From NCBI GenBank assembly GCA_963969595.1, contig OZ018410.1:39785413-39849412 (forward strand): a stretch of DNA of 64,000 nt. The letters run 5' to 3'. This DNA comes from Neckera pumila. Its lineage: Eukaryota > Streptophyta > Bryopsida > Hypnales > Neckeraceae. The notes below the pieces were generated by a model. The model was given only the letters and a program-made list of their open reading frames with translations, did no database searches and had not been told where the DNA came from. Each line of letters starts with the position of its first letter. Position 1 is the first letter of the stretch. A program made the translations under genes and the position numbers. This document shows, one piece after another, positions 24,806 to 37,607 of the stretch.

Positions 24806-25260
24806 CAACTAGCGACATTTGGAAGTAAATAGAAGGCATAACAAATGCCACACAAGCTCATTGTCCAACAATGGTAGCATGTAAGCATAGACATGCAAAT
24901 ATATGAGCCTCTAGTATATGTATAAGTAGATATCCTACAACCATTGAAGATGCTTATAACATAAACACCTATAATATAGGTATCTATAACATTGATAGTC
25001 TATGATTATAATATAGACACCTATAACATAGGTATATAGACTACTATGTTCATGTGCTCATGATCCTAGGTTATATAGACACCTATAACAGCAACCGTAA
25101 CATCAGTGTTCAAATTGTTGATTGTGAAGAGAAAAAGATAGCCTACAGTTTCAACTATTAGCAATTGTTCAAATTGTCGATTGCGAAATCTAACTACTAG
25201 CAACATTTGGAAGTAATTACAAGGCATAATAAATGCCATGCAAGCTCATTGTCTTCCCAT
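24806..25260. repeat. Direct repeat pair with CTATAACA-rich spacer
   Basis: About 65 bp at 24806-24870 (AGCGACATTTGGAAGTAA, then AATGCCACACAAGCTCATTG) recurs at about 25197-25261 with few changes. Between them, 24955-25095 is an irregular repeat of GACACCTATAACATAGGTAT-like units. Confidence 0.6.
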
Positions 25261-25651
25261 ACATCCCTCACTCTCCTCATTTGCAATTGATTAATTCCCA
25301 TCCACTCCTTTTGAAATGGTAGGCCATAAGAAATTCATTTTTGTCTTTCTTTGTATGCACATCAAATTTGTGCACATGAAATAGAATGATCATACCATCA
25401 CTGTTCAAATTATTGATTGCAAAGTCAAAAACATGGCCTACAAAGGTTGACGGAAAATTGTCCCTAAAATGAACTCCAAAGGGAGGAGTGGAGACTGGAA
25501 AAGGTGACTCGATTCTAGCTCATGGATGTCCACAACCATGAGGTCTACACCACGACGCTTCTTTGGAATGCAATTGAATTGGGTTAGTCCATTTTGTGCT
25601 GCAGTGAGAGTGTATAACTTACTCATGTCAGAGATTAGGACCTCAATCTTC

Positions 25652-25844
25652 CACAGGAAACTCATATCGCATTCCCGGTGAGTCTCATTTTTCCCACTGA
25701 ACTTTAAATTCCGACACCTGTAAAAACTTTACTATTTACAATTATTTTGGACACATGTTGATACTACACATACACAGGGAAAAGTGGGACTCACCGACAA
25801 TGAACCGGGAATGAACACCGGGAACACGATATGAGTTTCCTGTG
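25652..25844. mobile_element. Small TIR element inside the LRR-like gene
   Basis: The 193-bp unit starts CACAGGAAACTCATATCG and ends with its complement. The arms continue through ATTCCCGG and GGTGAGTCYCAYTTTT, with about a 20-bp indel between arms. It interrupts the open minus-strand stretch at the low-coordinate end of the LRR-like gene. The target duplication is unclear. Confidence 0.6.
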
Positions 25845-27388
25845 TTCAAAGACCCAAAAAATGATATATGATGAGAATTTACCTGAGAATGAATCCATGA
25901 TGATGTAATACAAGTAACAACAGGTGCACCATATCTTGAAGGAGTTGAAAATTCTATCTACCATTAGAGGAAGGTTTGTGCTTGGAATAGTCACAGGATA
26001 TTTATAGGGAGAAGGGACCTGTTGTAAAAGAACTTGTCCCCAGCCAAGATCTCAAATTCGATCAATTTCAAGGTTGAGGATTTGTACTACACTTTTTGCA
26101 TGATGAAATTGGTGAAATTGAGGTAAATAAGCAAAATATGCAAATATTCAAGAAAGGATTCGTTCGCTAAAGGCTTAAGTGATCTCGAGGCCATTTCCTT
26201 GAAAATTATGTTTTGACTACCGCTAGTAGTAATTTTGAAGTTTGACAGGAGGGTCATACTCTCCATCCTTGAAGGATTCACTTACATTCCACTAAGTTTT
26301 GAGGCAGCAAATTGAAAACATTGGAGGCAAGTGTTCCAGCCAAAGCATTGTCTTGCATGGCTCTGCAATAGCACACAATCAGCTCACCTTGCAAAATAGC
26401 CTAAAGAGCCGAAAATCATTGTGCTAGGCAAGGTTACTAGGAAGGGAAATCTACTGTTCTTTTTGAATTCCACTTTGAAATTAGATTGATTCGTACCTTA
26501 GAATGCGCCTTTCTAATGTTGTTCTGCTTTCAAAGACTATACATGATCGAGATTGTTGCACACGTACGAACATTGAAAATTATTCAGAACCGATTCAACT
26601 AATTACTGAATTGGAAATCAGAGAACATGAAAACGCAAAAACAAAATAGTCAGTTTACTCCATTTTTTCGGTAATCCTGGTGTTAGCCTGAGCAGAATCA
26701 CCGAATTGCCAAAATTACTTAGAAAACATATATGATCGACCATGGCAAAGATTGAAGTTGGATTCACTTACACTTCCATGAGATTGGGCATTTGCCATAA
26801 CTCAAGTGGCACAGGTCCCGTTAGTTCTGGATGATGATCTAGAAATCTGAAACAATTCAGGTATGTGAGGCCAATTCAAATGGACGAAAGTAAATGAAAT
26901 TTCCATGCCAGGGAAGTCAGATTGGAATCAAAGTTGGGGGGTGCTCAGAGATGAGGATTCCAAGGGAACTTACAGATATTGCTGGTTTCTCAATCGACTT
27001 ATCTCAGGAAGTAGATCTCCTTTAATCCCGTTGAAGCCGCACTGAGAAGCGTATTACCAACCACAACGAGAATTGGTTCCATATAACCTGTGCGGGGAAA
27101 ATAGGTCAAACCATGCATGCCTAGCATTCTTTAGTACATTTCACCCTTCTGTTGATGTCAACCCAAGAGTTTTAACATCTAGTAAAGATATCCATTAAGT
27201 AGTGCAAACACAAACACAGTACAAGGAGGGTATGAGGTTCGAAACTCCGAATCCATGGAGCCTGTGTTTACCAGTGAAAACCCTAGATGAACGAAACTCC
27301 ACATGAAGCTCATTTGAGTACTTGACAGATATCTCTAGAGTTTGGGAAAATGGAAGAGCATTACGTCAAGATAACTAAACATGTACAG

Positions 27389-27433
27389 TTACCCCAAGAT
27401 TTCCAACTAGCTTTGGAGGAAGTCTTGGGGTAA
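27389..27433. repeat. Small hairpin
   Basis: TTACCCCAAGATTTCC pairs with GGAGGAAGTCTTGGGGTAA around a ~10-bp loop, within an intron-like part of the LRR region. No function is deduced. Confidence 0.4.
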
Positions 27434-29399
27434 TTATACATGCGTTAACAATACCCGAGGGTGGGTCCTATGGTTATGCTCTCCCAGGAACGCAATTATA
27501 TACAATGGTACTCAATGGTTGAAAGAATGTATGGTACTCAATTTGCGGTCAAACTCCTATTCATCCTATGGCTTTTAGTACCACCCATCTCCAATGAACT
27601 TAAGCCTGTGCATGAAAACAATATGGGTTCCTTTTCCAAGGGTGTTGAGACAGCTCCTATCCTCAAGAATATTATGAGAATGAAAATCTTATCTAATACA
27701 ACATGGATTGAGTAATTATTTAAAAAACTATTTGAGTGAAGCTTGTCCAAGTCAGCAAGCCCCTAAATTTCATCTCTTCAAACTCTACAAAATTGAGAAA
27801 CAAAGCCGATTGCAACACCTTATTTGACAACCTTGAAAGATATCAAATAGTCGCTCTGAATGGTAGTTCACTTGCTATTAAGTTAAATACAATTGCTGCT
27901 CAAGCTCCTTTCCCAACCATAAATTTAGGAACACACATGCATCATTATGGCTCTGTGATTGCGCTCTAAGAAGATGAAATTACTTACATCAATTTCGTCA
28001 AAGATACTTCATGATAAAAGCCTGTTGCATTGAACTCGACAAGGGCAGAAGTGCAGAAAACTCCCAGCCATGCCCCTTCGAACTCTAGAGCATTGTCGAA
28101 GTTGTAGGCAGCACTGCTGTCACATGGGTGCTTGCCGTCTGCCACCCATTTGAGAAGTTCGTGAAACTGGGTGTTCTGGCTACTCCAGTTCTGGCGTATG
28201 ACGTCGAGGGCATCAGCTGAACCAACAGTCAAGTAATTAATTCAACCCAAAAAACATGAGTTAAACATTCAAGTTCTGCTAAACCTTCAGAAGTGGTGTA
28301 CGTCACGTAATTTCACTCGTACCTTCAATAGAGCCCATTTCTGAAGACCTGGTAGTTAATCACTAGATATGGATAACGAGAGCATGTTTATATATGCGGT
28401 GTCTCCTTCAAACGTCATTTTCTTTAAACTGGCCATATCCCAATACTTTGGCGCCTTTGAAACATAAACCAGCACCTTTCTTAGATTTTAGACCTTTATA
28501 CGTCACAATTTTTGGAGCCGTAATCCCACTTTAACCAAATTGACGTTTTCAGTGTTATGGTGTCATTTCGATCCATTAATTGACAAAGCATTAATGAACA
28601 AGACCTCATCATTCCCGTTAAGTCTAGTAACACGTACAAATGCTAACCTTGTTACACTTTTACACCAGTGCCTCGAGATCGTATGAAACTTCATACGTAT
28701 GACAAAGCTCTACAGTACTTCCACATTCCGTAGTCCTTATTATTGACCAGAATAAGTGATACAAACAATGAACGAGCTAGGTAGATAATCATTAATTAAA
28801 AGCTTTGGAGAATCGAGATAAATCCAACATAATGTCAAATCGTTTACTCATCCAGGTCAAATCTGCACCTTTTGGTTGATCAAAGGCTCACAATGCACAA
28901 AAGCAGAAGGCAAAGGATTGCCTTATAAATCCTATTTCCGACCAGGTAAAAAAATCGACCATCTGACACTCGCAGTTCCCTAGCTCGAAAAGTCGACCCG
29001 ACTGTCCATTAAGAAATCCGAATTCCATCCATCAATCACTCACGTATTTACGTACCAAGCAATAATTCCCGTGTACGTACGTACCTTCATATTGATGGAA
29101 GGTCACAAAGTGAGGCCGGGCTGCGAGGGTGTCGGCACTGCTGGTGGAGCAGGGGCGGGACTACTGTCGGTAGCTTGACATTGAACGTCACCGAAGCTCA
29201 CAAGCAACAGAAGAGCGACGACGACGAGACTCCGTCGTCGGTGGTACTCCAGGTGGCCACCACGAAAACTCCTCGCCCCTTCCGAGGCCTGGAATCGACG
29301 CCATCGTAGGGTAATTGTCGTCCGTACTGCGCTGAAAGTCTTCTCAAGCCCTGCAAGATATATACGGAGTATTCGACTAGCAAAGAAAGTTAATTAGTA

Positions 29400-30440
29400 C
29401 CCCACCTGTAAAACTAGCAATGACCCCTCCTCCTGCAGTACCGAACTACCGAACATCCAATTCAAGTACTAATGAAATTCTCTAGCTAGCTCTTCGGTCA
29501 GTTGGTACCGTACGTAGAAAATGCATGCCTCGCTCGATCGGTGCCTCGGAGAATCGAAGTGGTTGCTTGACTTTCGGAATGGTCACCTAGCTACTTAAAA
29601 GCTAGCAAACTCGCTCTTTATGTTTGCAATCTTCGTGTAGTGAACTCGATCCCAACAAGGAATCGAACTGGTTCCGATCCAACGAAGCCTGGGACGGCAT
29701 GCAGAATCTCGGGTTAAGAAGTCACAGGCCAGGACTCTACAGTACATCGATGAACTCAAGCATGCATCGATCAACTTTACTTGTCTTCTTCCTCCGACAA
29801 GAGAGATATGTTTCTTTTGAAGCGAGTTAGCTAGTAACATGAGCAACTTAATTGCAAGTGTGCAACTTACTCGTTCTGGCTCTGACATATTCTGAACTCC
29901 TCAATCGCCGAGTCCGGCAAATCAACGTCGAGGTTCCGTCTTTTGGTTCCGTCTTTGGCATGGATTCCAGTGTGAATGGCTTTGTCATTGGCATGGACCT
30001 GCGTGACCCCGAAACACGGGGAACAGGTCCACGCTTGCACTGTGGAGTCGAAGCACATGTTGAAAGGACAGGCTCGGGACTGCAGTACTAGTACTAGCTC
30101 TCCATATGGTAACCATTATTGATTATTGGTACAATTGTCAGATTCTACATGTGTAGAAATAGTCGTGCAAAATTGAAGTTGTCGTCATCAATGGTCTCTG
30201 ATAGTCTGATGTCAGGTAAGTGGGAGAAGCACCAGTAGTGGCGATCATTTTAAGCCTTTTGGAGCAGATCGTACACAGTACGAGGTGGTGGAAATTTTTC
30301 CCATGTAGGAAGACAGGAAACATGGGGATTGTAAATTTTTTAGAACTATATTCCCAAATTGAAAAAAATGTGAATTTTTGAAAGCCAACAAGAGGATTTC
30401 ACTAGTAGCCAATGTCTAGAGTCTTCCAATTCCAATCATT
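29400..30440. other. Unassigned region upstream of LRR-like gene
   Basis: Moderately GC-rich patches lie at 29590-30090 with overlapping short open frames on both strands. This may be promoter, 5' UTR or an unrecognised first exon of the minus-strand LRR-like gene. Nothing can be identified with confidence. Confidence 0.3.
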
Positions 30441-30447
30441 CAAGAAC

Positions 30448-30716
30448 CATTAGAGGGGATTTGGGGCCTTTGGAAGACTGCAAGTTCCCTTGCGTTCCTA
30501 GACTGCGGGAATGCAGCTGCTTGATGTGGCACAGATTGTACCATGTCATTTTTGAAATAAAAAATTAGAAAGTATTTTTTTGTTTAAATGATATTTGTAT
30601 TTTTGTATTTTTTTTGTTTAATAATATTGTCTAACATTCCACACTGTCACAGAATTGGGACAAATTAAAAAACAGGCCTAAAATGGCCCTCCATAGGTCC
30701 CAAATCCCCTCTAATG
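30448..30716. mobile_element. CATTAGAG-type MITE, copy 1
   Basis: A 269-bp element with an 18-bp perfect terminal inverted repeat CATTAGAGGGGATTTGGG; similarity continues inwards for another ~12 bp. The interior has GTTCCTAGACTGCGGGAA and GATGTGGCAC motifs, shared in opposite orientation with the copies at 34260-34538 and 49467-49745. It is non-coding. Confidence 0.75.
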
Positions 30717-31298
30717 TATTTTCCTGCTCCCGGCTTCCTACTTTTTTGCTCACTACTTTGGGACATGTGTCATAATCTTATAAGTCCCAACCTTGCAAAA
30801 GACCAAAAAAACATGTTCTAAACTTTGGTTGGATATCTGTTTGAGCCTTGCTTGGAAATACTGCACCTCTATAAGTTGGGTACTAGGCGTAGTTGACAAC
30901 TGGTGCTTCTACCTTACACTAGGTTTGCAGTTTGAACTTTCAAGGCAATGGAACAGGAGGGAGTCCTATGAATGCTCAGCACGAAGCTTCTCTAATTCCA
31001 ATCTTGTCATGCTCATTAGTTATAATACAATAGTATTTGAAACAATAATTTACCAAAGTTGCATTGTTTTGAATTAGTGCAGGTTGAAATATTGTTGTAT
31101 TGTACAGAGTACTATCAATTTTTACAAAAATGAAATTTTGTGATGATACAAATTTTTCTCCTCACTGCTGAAGCAACACAAATCAATGTAGATTTTGTGG
31201 CCGTGAATTCCATTTTTTAACTCTTGGCTACAAAATAATTGACTAGTACTAGAATCATGATTCTGTGTGCTATTAATAAATTAGGTGGCAGTGATTTA
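30717..31298. other. Intergenic, no gene seen
   Basis: The open frame at 30793-31077 has no recognisable domain and lies between two transposable elements. Confidence 0.35.
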
Positions 31299-32549
31299 GA
31301 GCATCCTCAATCTATCCAATATTTCTAATTTTTAACTCTTATATAATTAGAACTTAAAATTATTGTTGTTGGAAGAGCTATTGTAATGTGGATTGTCTAC
31401 TATTTGAAGTAGGCATCTTTGTATGTTAAAGGATGTGTTTAGTATTGGGAGTTATCGGTTGATGACAAATTGGTTAGTAGTTGATGTTAGAATTAAGCGT
31501 GGTATTTACAATAGGATTAGAATTAGCCGGTGGCTAGCCTTTGAGGATTGTGGTTGGCTACTTAGAGGCAAGAAACCGTCCCCTTGTCTTTCTCTTAGTA
31601 AGTTGAGATATGGGATGTAGTTGAATGTTAAGTTGTTGATTGGTTGTTGATTTATTATTGAAAGAAGCATTGACATGAAGAGTTTTGGATTATGTTGTGA
31701 TAAAAATATTTGATCAAGGCAAAATTTTGGATTTAAATTTTTGGATTATAGTTGATCTTCCTTGATATCAGTTTTTACATCTAGATTTATTATAAAAAAC
31801 ATGATATGAGGCTTCAAAATAGAGGTGTTTGAAATCTAACGCAACCAAGAGGAATATACTTAGAAGCTTCAATTTTATTAAGTTTTTGTGACATGGTTAT
31901 GAAATTTGATAAGCTGATCTAAATTGTCACAAAATTTCAAGGCATTTAGAATAGTTACCATCATTCATGCTAGGTCAAAGTTAGCTATTGCAGTTTCTAT
32001 ATTATCATAGGAATTATAGAATAAGAATTTGGAAAAAGGGGAGTTAAAAATAAATTTAGGATTACCAAAGGGGGAAATAATTATAAAGAGACTGTACACA
32101 AAGCATGTCTACAATGAAGGTCTAATGCTATTCCAGATTTATTTGCATAATTTCATTATGATACATCTAAAGATACTTTGAATTGATCTAAGAAGATTCA
32201 AATTCATACATTGAATAACCACTTTCAAAAGCAAGCTAAAAGTTTGAGAATTTTTGAGGGTTTGGTTATTCATGCTTACTAAAATTAAATTTAACCAATT
32301 TCATTCCAAATGTAAAATGTAGTTCAAATTTTGCTTTAAAAAGTATGATTTGCCAAAACCTTTATAAGTTCTAACTTTTAGCTTGCTTTTGAAGCAGTTG
32401 TCCGATGTCTAAATTTGAATTTTTTGAATCTATTCAAAATACTTTGGGACACCCTTTTAGTGATAGTAATTTCAAGTTTTAATCATATACAAATCAAAAG
32501 TTAGAAATACATTTGGAGAGTGAATATATCAGTTGGATTGAGGATGCTC
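31299..32549. mobile_element. GAGCATCCTCAATC TIR element with internal palindrome
   Basis: A 1251-bp element whose ends are inverted copies of GAGCATCCTCAATC, extending with gaps for about 80 bp. Flanks are TTA (left) and TCA (right), consistent with a once-matching TTA duplication as in PIF/Harbinger elements. The right half contains an imperfect palindrome (about 32165-32450) centred near 32308, with the arm landmark CAAAAGCAAGCTAAAAGTT. No transposase is recognised. Confidence 0.6.
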
Positions 32550-32552
32550 TCA

Positions 32553-33780
32553 TTTTGTGCATTGGAAACTACTGACTTGCTATTGAATTGTTGATAGATT
32601 TGTTGATTTTTCATAAGTATACTAATTTCGGGACTAATTTATCCTATTCATAAGAGCATTAAATTAGTGTTATTGTTAAAATTATTGTCACTCCAATTTG
32701 TTCTAGTATGTGGGATTTTCACCCCCACGACCAAATTCCCTCCAGAAGAGTTTGGTGGGGAGTGTTTACTACCTAAGGTAAGTATGCCATTGACCGCACA
32801 TTGCTTAAAACTGCACACCATACTACACAGGTATTGCACAAGTTTCTCATATTGTAAGTGAAGGGATGGATCTTCAAATCAGACAAATCTTTACAAACCA
32901 CAATGTGCAGTGAAGAAATGCAAGCTATTTTTAGCCTTGTCACCTTCAAGTTGCAACAAAATTTGCAAGAGTAAACCTTTTTGATCATAATACTATGGAA
33001 AAGGATTCAAATTTTGCCTATGCGGTGATTGGCACATCTACCTTAGATCTTTCAAGCAATGGACTTCCTAAGCATCATCTAAAATACTATTTTTAGACTA
33101 TCGTATAGACTATGCAAATAAGATCATAGATTGCCTAATCTCACAACCAATGCATTAAATAAGTGAACTTACAACCATATATCATACACATCACATAATT
33201 GAAGTACTCAATTCAAAAAATGTATCCATAAACACTTAAAGACCATGGACAATTAGCGCTAAGCCTTCAGCGAATTACCAAGAAATATTTTTTTCAAGTC
33301 AGCAACGTATTCAATTCACAAATTCTACATGAGTGATTGCAAGAAAGACCAGTCCTATTTCCCGTCACATTGGGGATATCCTTTTTGTCATCTGCTATAA
33401 CTTTTGAAGCAAAAGTCCAATGAATATGAGATGTCAAACTTTGGTGAAACTTCATCGCTATGAACTCTTTCCAAATGGCCAATTTTTAGTTTTTTTTTAA
33501 ATTTCTTTTCTTATTTTTAACAAATTAAAATGTGAAATTATAGTGCAAATTTTTATTTTTGACGAATTTTGCACTTTTCTAGTTCTCCTACTTAGAAACT
33601 TTTCCTATGCTTTTTCTTCCTATAGTACCTTCTTCTTAAAAGTCTATACACTAAATATATTTTTCACATTTTCTTAAAATTGATTTTCTAATTTTAAAGT
33701 ACTCCCAAAAGGAAAAATGAGTCTTGTGCAAAACTCTATGCTTTTTGAACGGTCTTTCTTGCAATGACCCACATACATTA
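32553..33780. other. AT-rich intergenic, no gene seen
   Basis: Near 33331, GAGTGATTGCAAGAAAGACC resembles the terminus of the element at 36851-37607, so a degraded copy may be present. No coding sequence is seen. Confidence 0.35.
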
Positions 33781-33782
33781 TT

Positions 33783-34718
33783 GATACACAGCACACAAGC
33801 TTCATTCCAATTAATTTCACATTTAATATACTCAAATTCCAATTGATGTTACTCATACATAATCTCAATTCACAATTAGCCCTCGCATCATCACATACAC
33901 AATTGATTCTCATACACTCAGGTCACTCCACACAAATTACACACAGGTCACTTCATACAAATTACACACAATTGGCAAACAATTCTCATGTTATTAGATT
34001 AACACCAGATTACAATAATTCCCCAATTGCTTTGCTTTTGGCGATTGGAAGGAGCTCTTGCTACACTACAAAGGAAACATTGAAAATACCAATCGGGATT
34101 CACAGCTAAAGACCTGAAAACTAACAACCATTATTACCAATTGGCTGGCCAACTAAAATCCAATCCCCAATTGGTAATTATCGATAGTAAGCCTTTAAAC
34201 TACACTTTCAATTGGCTAAATCTACAAATAGACATACAAAACCATCAATTAGGCAAAATCATTTGGAGAGATTTGAGGGCGAGGAAGGGTCGTTTTAGGC
34301 CTATTTCCCTTACTTGTTCTCCTATTCTGAACCAGCATCAACACTATCAGAATTTTATTTTTATTTTTGCAAATGTGAAAAAATAAATTAAAAAAGAAAG
34401 ATTCTTTTTTCAAAAAATCTAACGTGGCACTCTCTTGACCATGTCAAACTGCGCATGTGGCAAAATCCCAAGCTAGGAACGAGCTAGAAACAAGCTGGGA
34501 ACTCGGAGTCTTCTTTTGGCATCAAATCTCTTCTAATGGAAAAACTCCAAATAGACTACATGGCCTCCACTTCAAATGTTTGTATCCACACAAACACTAT
34601 TTTTTCTCCTTTTTTGCAATTAGCTTAGTTATTGCTTGTTGCCTCGGTCTTGCACCTTTTGAAGAAACACCAAAGGAAGTAAGGATAAGTTTACACCCTG
34701 GTCCCCATTGTAATGGCA
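33783..34718 (-). mobile_element. Truncated 3' LTR of the Ty3/gypsy element
   Basis: This aligns with the outer part of the LTR at 44313-45779: it begins (minus strand) TGCCATTACAATGGGGACC at 34718 and runs to 33783, where homology stops at TACACAGCACACAAGC. About 530 bp of the 3' part of the LTR (R/U5 side) is missing. A MITE (34260-34538) is inserted within it. Confidence 0.75.
34260..34538. mobile_element. CATTAGAG-type MITE, copy 2, nested in LTR
   Basis: A 279-bp insertion with termini CATTTGGAGAGATTTGAG and ATCAAATCTCTTCTAATG. The homologous position in the other LTR (about 45600-45615) runs straight from GGGCAAAAT to AAAAACTC, giving an empty site. It has the same length as copy 3 at 49467-49745. 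Confidence 0.75.
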
Positions 34719-35695
34719 TTTGATACACAAGTCAAGGCGCTCTTCTTCTCATTGCATCCCGATTGGCCTTGTCACATAATGCTGATAAACCCCTCCAATT
34801 GGCTTGTTCTTGTTTAAGAGAACCATCCTTGTCACAATTGAGGAACTGTTCCATTGGACCTCTCTGATTGGCCATCTTATCTCCAATCAAATTATGATGG
34901 GCACCTTGAAAAAATTGCGTCATAAACATTAACTCCATTAAATGCATCTTCCTGCAACAATTTTAATTCATCTTGGCATACAATGCTTCGTCCTGCAGCA
35001 TACATCCATCCAATCAAGGATCAATTACCAGCTTGAAAAACTGGCACCAATGCCTTGCAAAAGATAGCTGCCCCAAAACAAATAGCATCCCAGTGGGTTG
35101 TATGTTCTTGCCAAATTTAATGTATAAGGTCACACACTCCATCCAATTGCCCCATTCTCCTGAAATAATTGGCCAATTGTACCAAATGGTATCCAATTGA
35201 GCATCGATTCTCCACTTGTAATGGCAAGAAATAGAACACCAATTGGAATTCGTCTTCACCAGCTCAGATACTTTGTCAATATTTAATTGGAGACTTGCCT
35301 CCGCTGCAATGAATGCCTCAATTGGTTTGCTCAACGCCGATTGCTCGTGATTGTAATCTTTACAAATCCAAAGTAATGCCTCCCACAACAGAACATTTGA
35401 AAATAAATTCTCCCATTTGCCCAGAAATTGTTCATTTGTAGAACTACCAATCATTGCAAAACTCCTAATATCCAGATTCAGTGGCTTACCCACAATCGCC
35501 TCAAGTGAAACCTGCCAATTGTACTTGTTCTTAAAGATAGCCTATGTGAACGCCTCAAACAATAACAATTGGGAAAAAGTCTTGGCTTTGACAATACGCT
35601 CCAACCAACCTTAGTATCCCTATAGGTGTAGAAATACTCACTAGGATGCACATTTGATAATTGAGTTCTCACCAATCGGGCTTGGTTATCTTTAA

Positions 35696-36599
35696 CCCCT
35701 AAAGAACCAACATGTATTTTTTGGCCATATAGAATTATTGGGCAGGTACATACGACTAGAGATTTCCATATTTTTGGCTAAAATTTTAATAGAAGGTGGG
35801 GGTGAGGAATATCTTTCATATGCACCAAGTTTCATGACATTTGGAAATATGAGTCAAAAGTTATGGCCTAATATATTACTTTTTTTTTGTAATTGGGCAG
35901 TCCGGGCAGATCAGAAAAAATTTCTTTTTTTAAATTTGAAGTTGGCTTTCTAGAGTTATATATAGGTAAAAAGCTTTGAATCATCCATTTGATCAATGAG
36001 TCAAAAGTTATGAAGATTTTAAGTTTGCGGGCAGCTATAGATTCTCTACTCTAAAATAAACTTTGAAGTCCTTTATCTTATTCAATTGTCAATATTTTTT
36101 GAAAAAAATAAAATCCTAGGATGTAGATTATTGCCACCATTGGGATTAGTATTTTTCAATTCTATAGTTAAATTCTTGACAATTTTGTATTTTGAATCAT
36201 TCTCTACTACTATCTACTTACTATTTTTTTCCTATATGTTGTACAATTCCAAATGAAGTGAAGATTTTCAAGCATGTAGCCAACTTGTCTAGGAAAAAGA
36301 ATCCAAAGAAGCACCATTGTTTTGGACACTTTTTCATCGAAAAGTGAGCTTGTGAAGTACTGCTGCCTTGTTTTCCGTAGAGCCAAAAAAAAGGTTTTAG
36401 TGAATTTGAATGTTTATATCTTGAAATGCACGCAGTGGAAATTCTTGAAATTTTTATCATATGTTCTCAAGTCAGCATACTACAAGATCCTACGGTTACA
36501 TGTCTCAAAAAAAGTTCTTTTTCAAAAATTGGGTACTTCTATTAAAAATGGCAGTTTTTGAGCATTTTTGGTGAGAACATAGTCATGGAACTTTAGGGG
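35696..36599. mobile_element. TTAA-flanked TIR element, 904-bp copy
   Basis: The ends are CCCCTAAAGAACC and GGAACTTTAGGGG, both flanked by TTAA (35692-35695 and 36600-36603). Internal landmarks shared with other copies are GTCAAAAGTTATG, GGGCAG and TACAAGATCCTACGGTTACA. It is inserted in the LTR element's internal region and is non-coding. Confidence 0.78.
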
Positions 36600-36850
36600 T
36601 TAACCATCTGAATCAACCACCCTTCCGATTGGAAATCAATCATAAACTTTTGCAACAAAAATTGCCACTCTTCAATCGGGCACTCCTCCCAATTGGTTGC
36701 CAATTTGACTACCACCACTTTTTCCCATACCGCACACTTAGGCTAATGGACTCGCTCAACGCTCTAAACTTCCAATAAGTGACGCTCCACTTGAACCTCC
36801 TCCAATTTGTTATGGTAACAGGGCAAGCGAACTCGTAAATCACCAATTAT

Positions 36851-37607
36851 GGGTGATTGCAAGAAACACTTGTTCTTTTTTTGGTCCCCTTGCCTTTGGA
36901 CGGGTTGTTTTTTGCTCATAACTTTTGCATGTTTTGTCCATTTGGTTTGAAATTTTGAAGGAAGGTACATATGGTAGTTACAAACATTGAGTAATTTTTT
37001 CAAATTTTTCAAAATTAGTTTACTATTTTTGAACTGCCCCCGATTGGGTGTTTACTTTGGCCATTTTGGAGGTTTTCAGTCCTATTTTTGACCCAAAAAT
37101 GCGAATTTGAAGCCACAAATTGGACATGTTGGAGGTCTACTAATATTACAAGGATTGACAATGAGTTTTTATGAAAATAACAACACGTCAATTGTCCACA
37201 TGGTCAAAGTGACCTTCCTTTACGCGAAGGTTACGAAGAGGGAAAAATTTTCCTACACTAATTTTTTGGTGCAATATGAGCACAATCTTCTCTAGCAAAA
37301 TGGATTTTTTTATTTTCATTTTTTGAATTTTTTTTGAATTAATAAAATAAAAAGGTGCACAGACCCCTTTTCTGCTATTTTCTACTCCCAGTGGCTTCTG
37401 TAGTACTTTGCAGCAGTCTATAGTATTGCATAGTACTACATAGTACTGAATTGACGATTGAGATCTGCAGACGCCTTGAATCAACGGTTGAGATCTGCAG
37501 GGGCGCTGTGGAATCATAATACTGCATAGGACTACATAGTACTGCCAGTCCTATGGCAAAAAACTGCTTTTTGAGCAAAAAACGTGAAGTGTTTCTTGCA
37601 GTCACCC
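36851..37607. mobile_element. GGGTGAYTGCAAGAAACACTT TIR element
   Basis: A 757-bp element bounded by GGGTGATTGCAAGAAACACT and the inverted AGTGTTTCTTGCAGTCACCC. The flank is TTAT on both sides, which may be a 4-bp target duplication. The centre (about 37010-37110) matches the reverse of 3070-3230. Repeated ATAGTACTRCATAGTACT units occur at 37425-37545. No ORF of note. Confidence 0.68.

Larger units (their letters stand above)
25440..29390 (-). pseudogene. LRR receptor-like gene, multi-exon, probably decayed
   Basis: Several minus-strand blocks with plausible splice borders read as leucine-rich-repeat protein pieces. A hydrophobic VVVALLLLVSF signal-like segment lies near 29190. 27988-28216 is an LRR N-terminal cap-like exon (ALDVIRQNW, GKHPCD, GAWLGVFC). 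26974-27087 includes GDLLPEISRLRN. 26772-26846 reads LTGPVPLELWQMPNLMEV. 26286-26362 reads DNALAGTLASNVFNLLPQN. A weaker LRR-like exon is at about 25883-25957. One repeat per ~75-bp exon is a known arrangement in plant LRR receptor kinases. I cannot join the exons in one frame: the signal exon meets a stop before its GTACGT donor, and no kinase domain is recognisable at lower coordinates. It is therefore a pseudogene, a truncated receptor-like protein, or a gene whose exons I have partly missed. Confidence 0.5.

Noticed and set aside
35014..35493. 159-codon minus-strand frame as a stand-alone host gene
   Set aside because: It lies between the 3' LTR and the rest of the retroelement and shares its CAATTGG-rich texture, so I assign it to the element.
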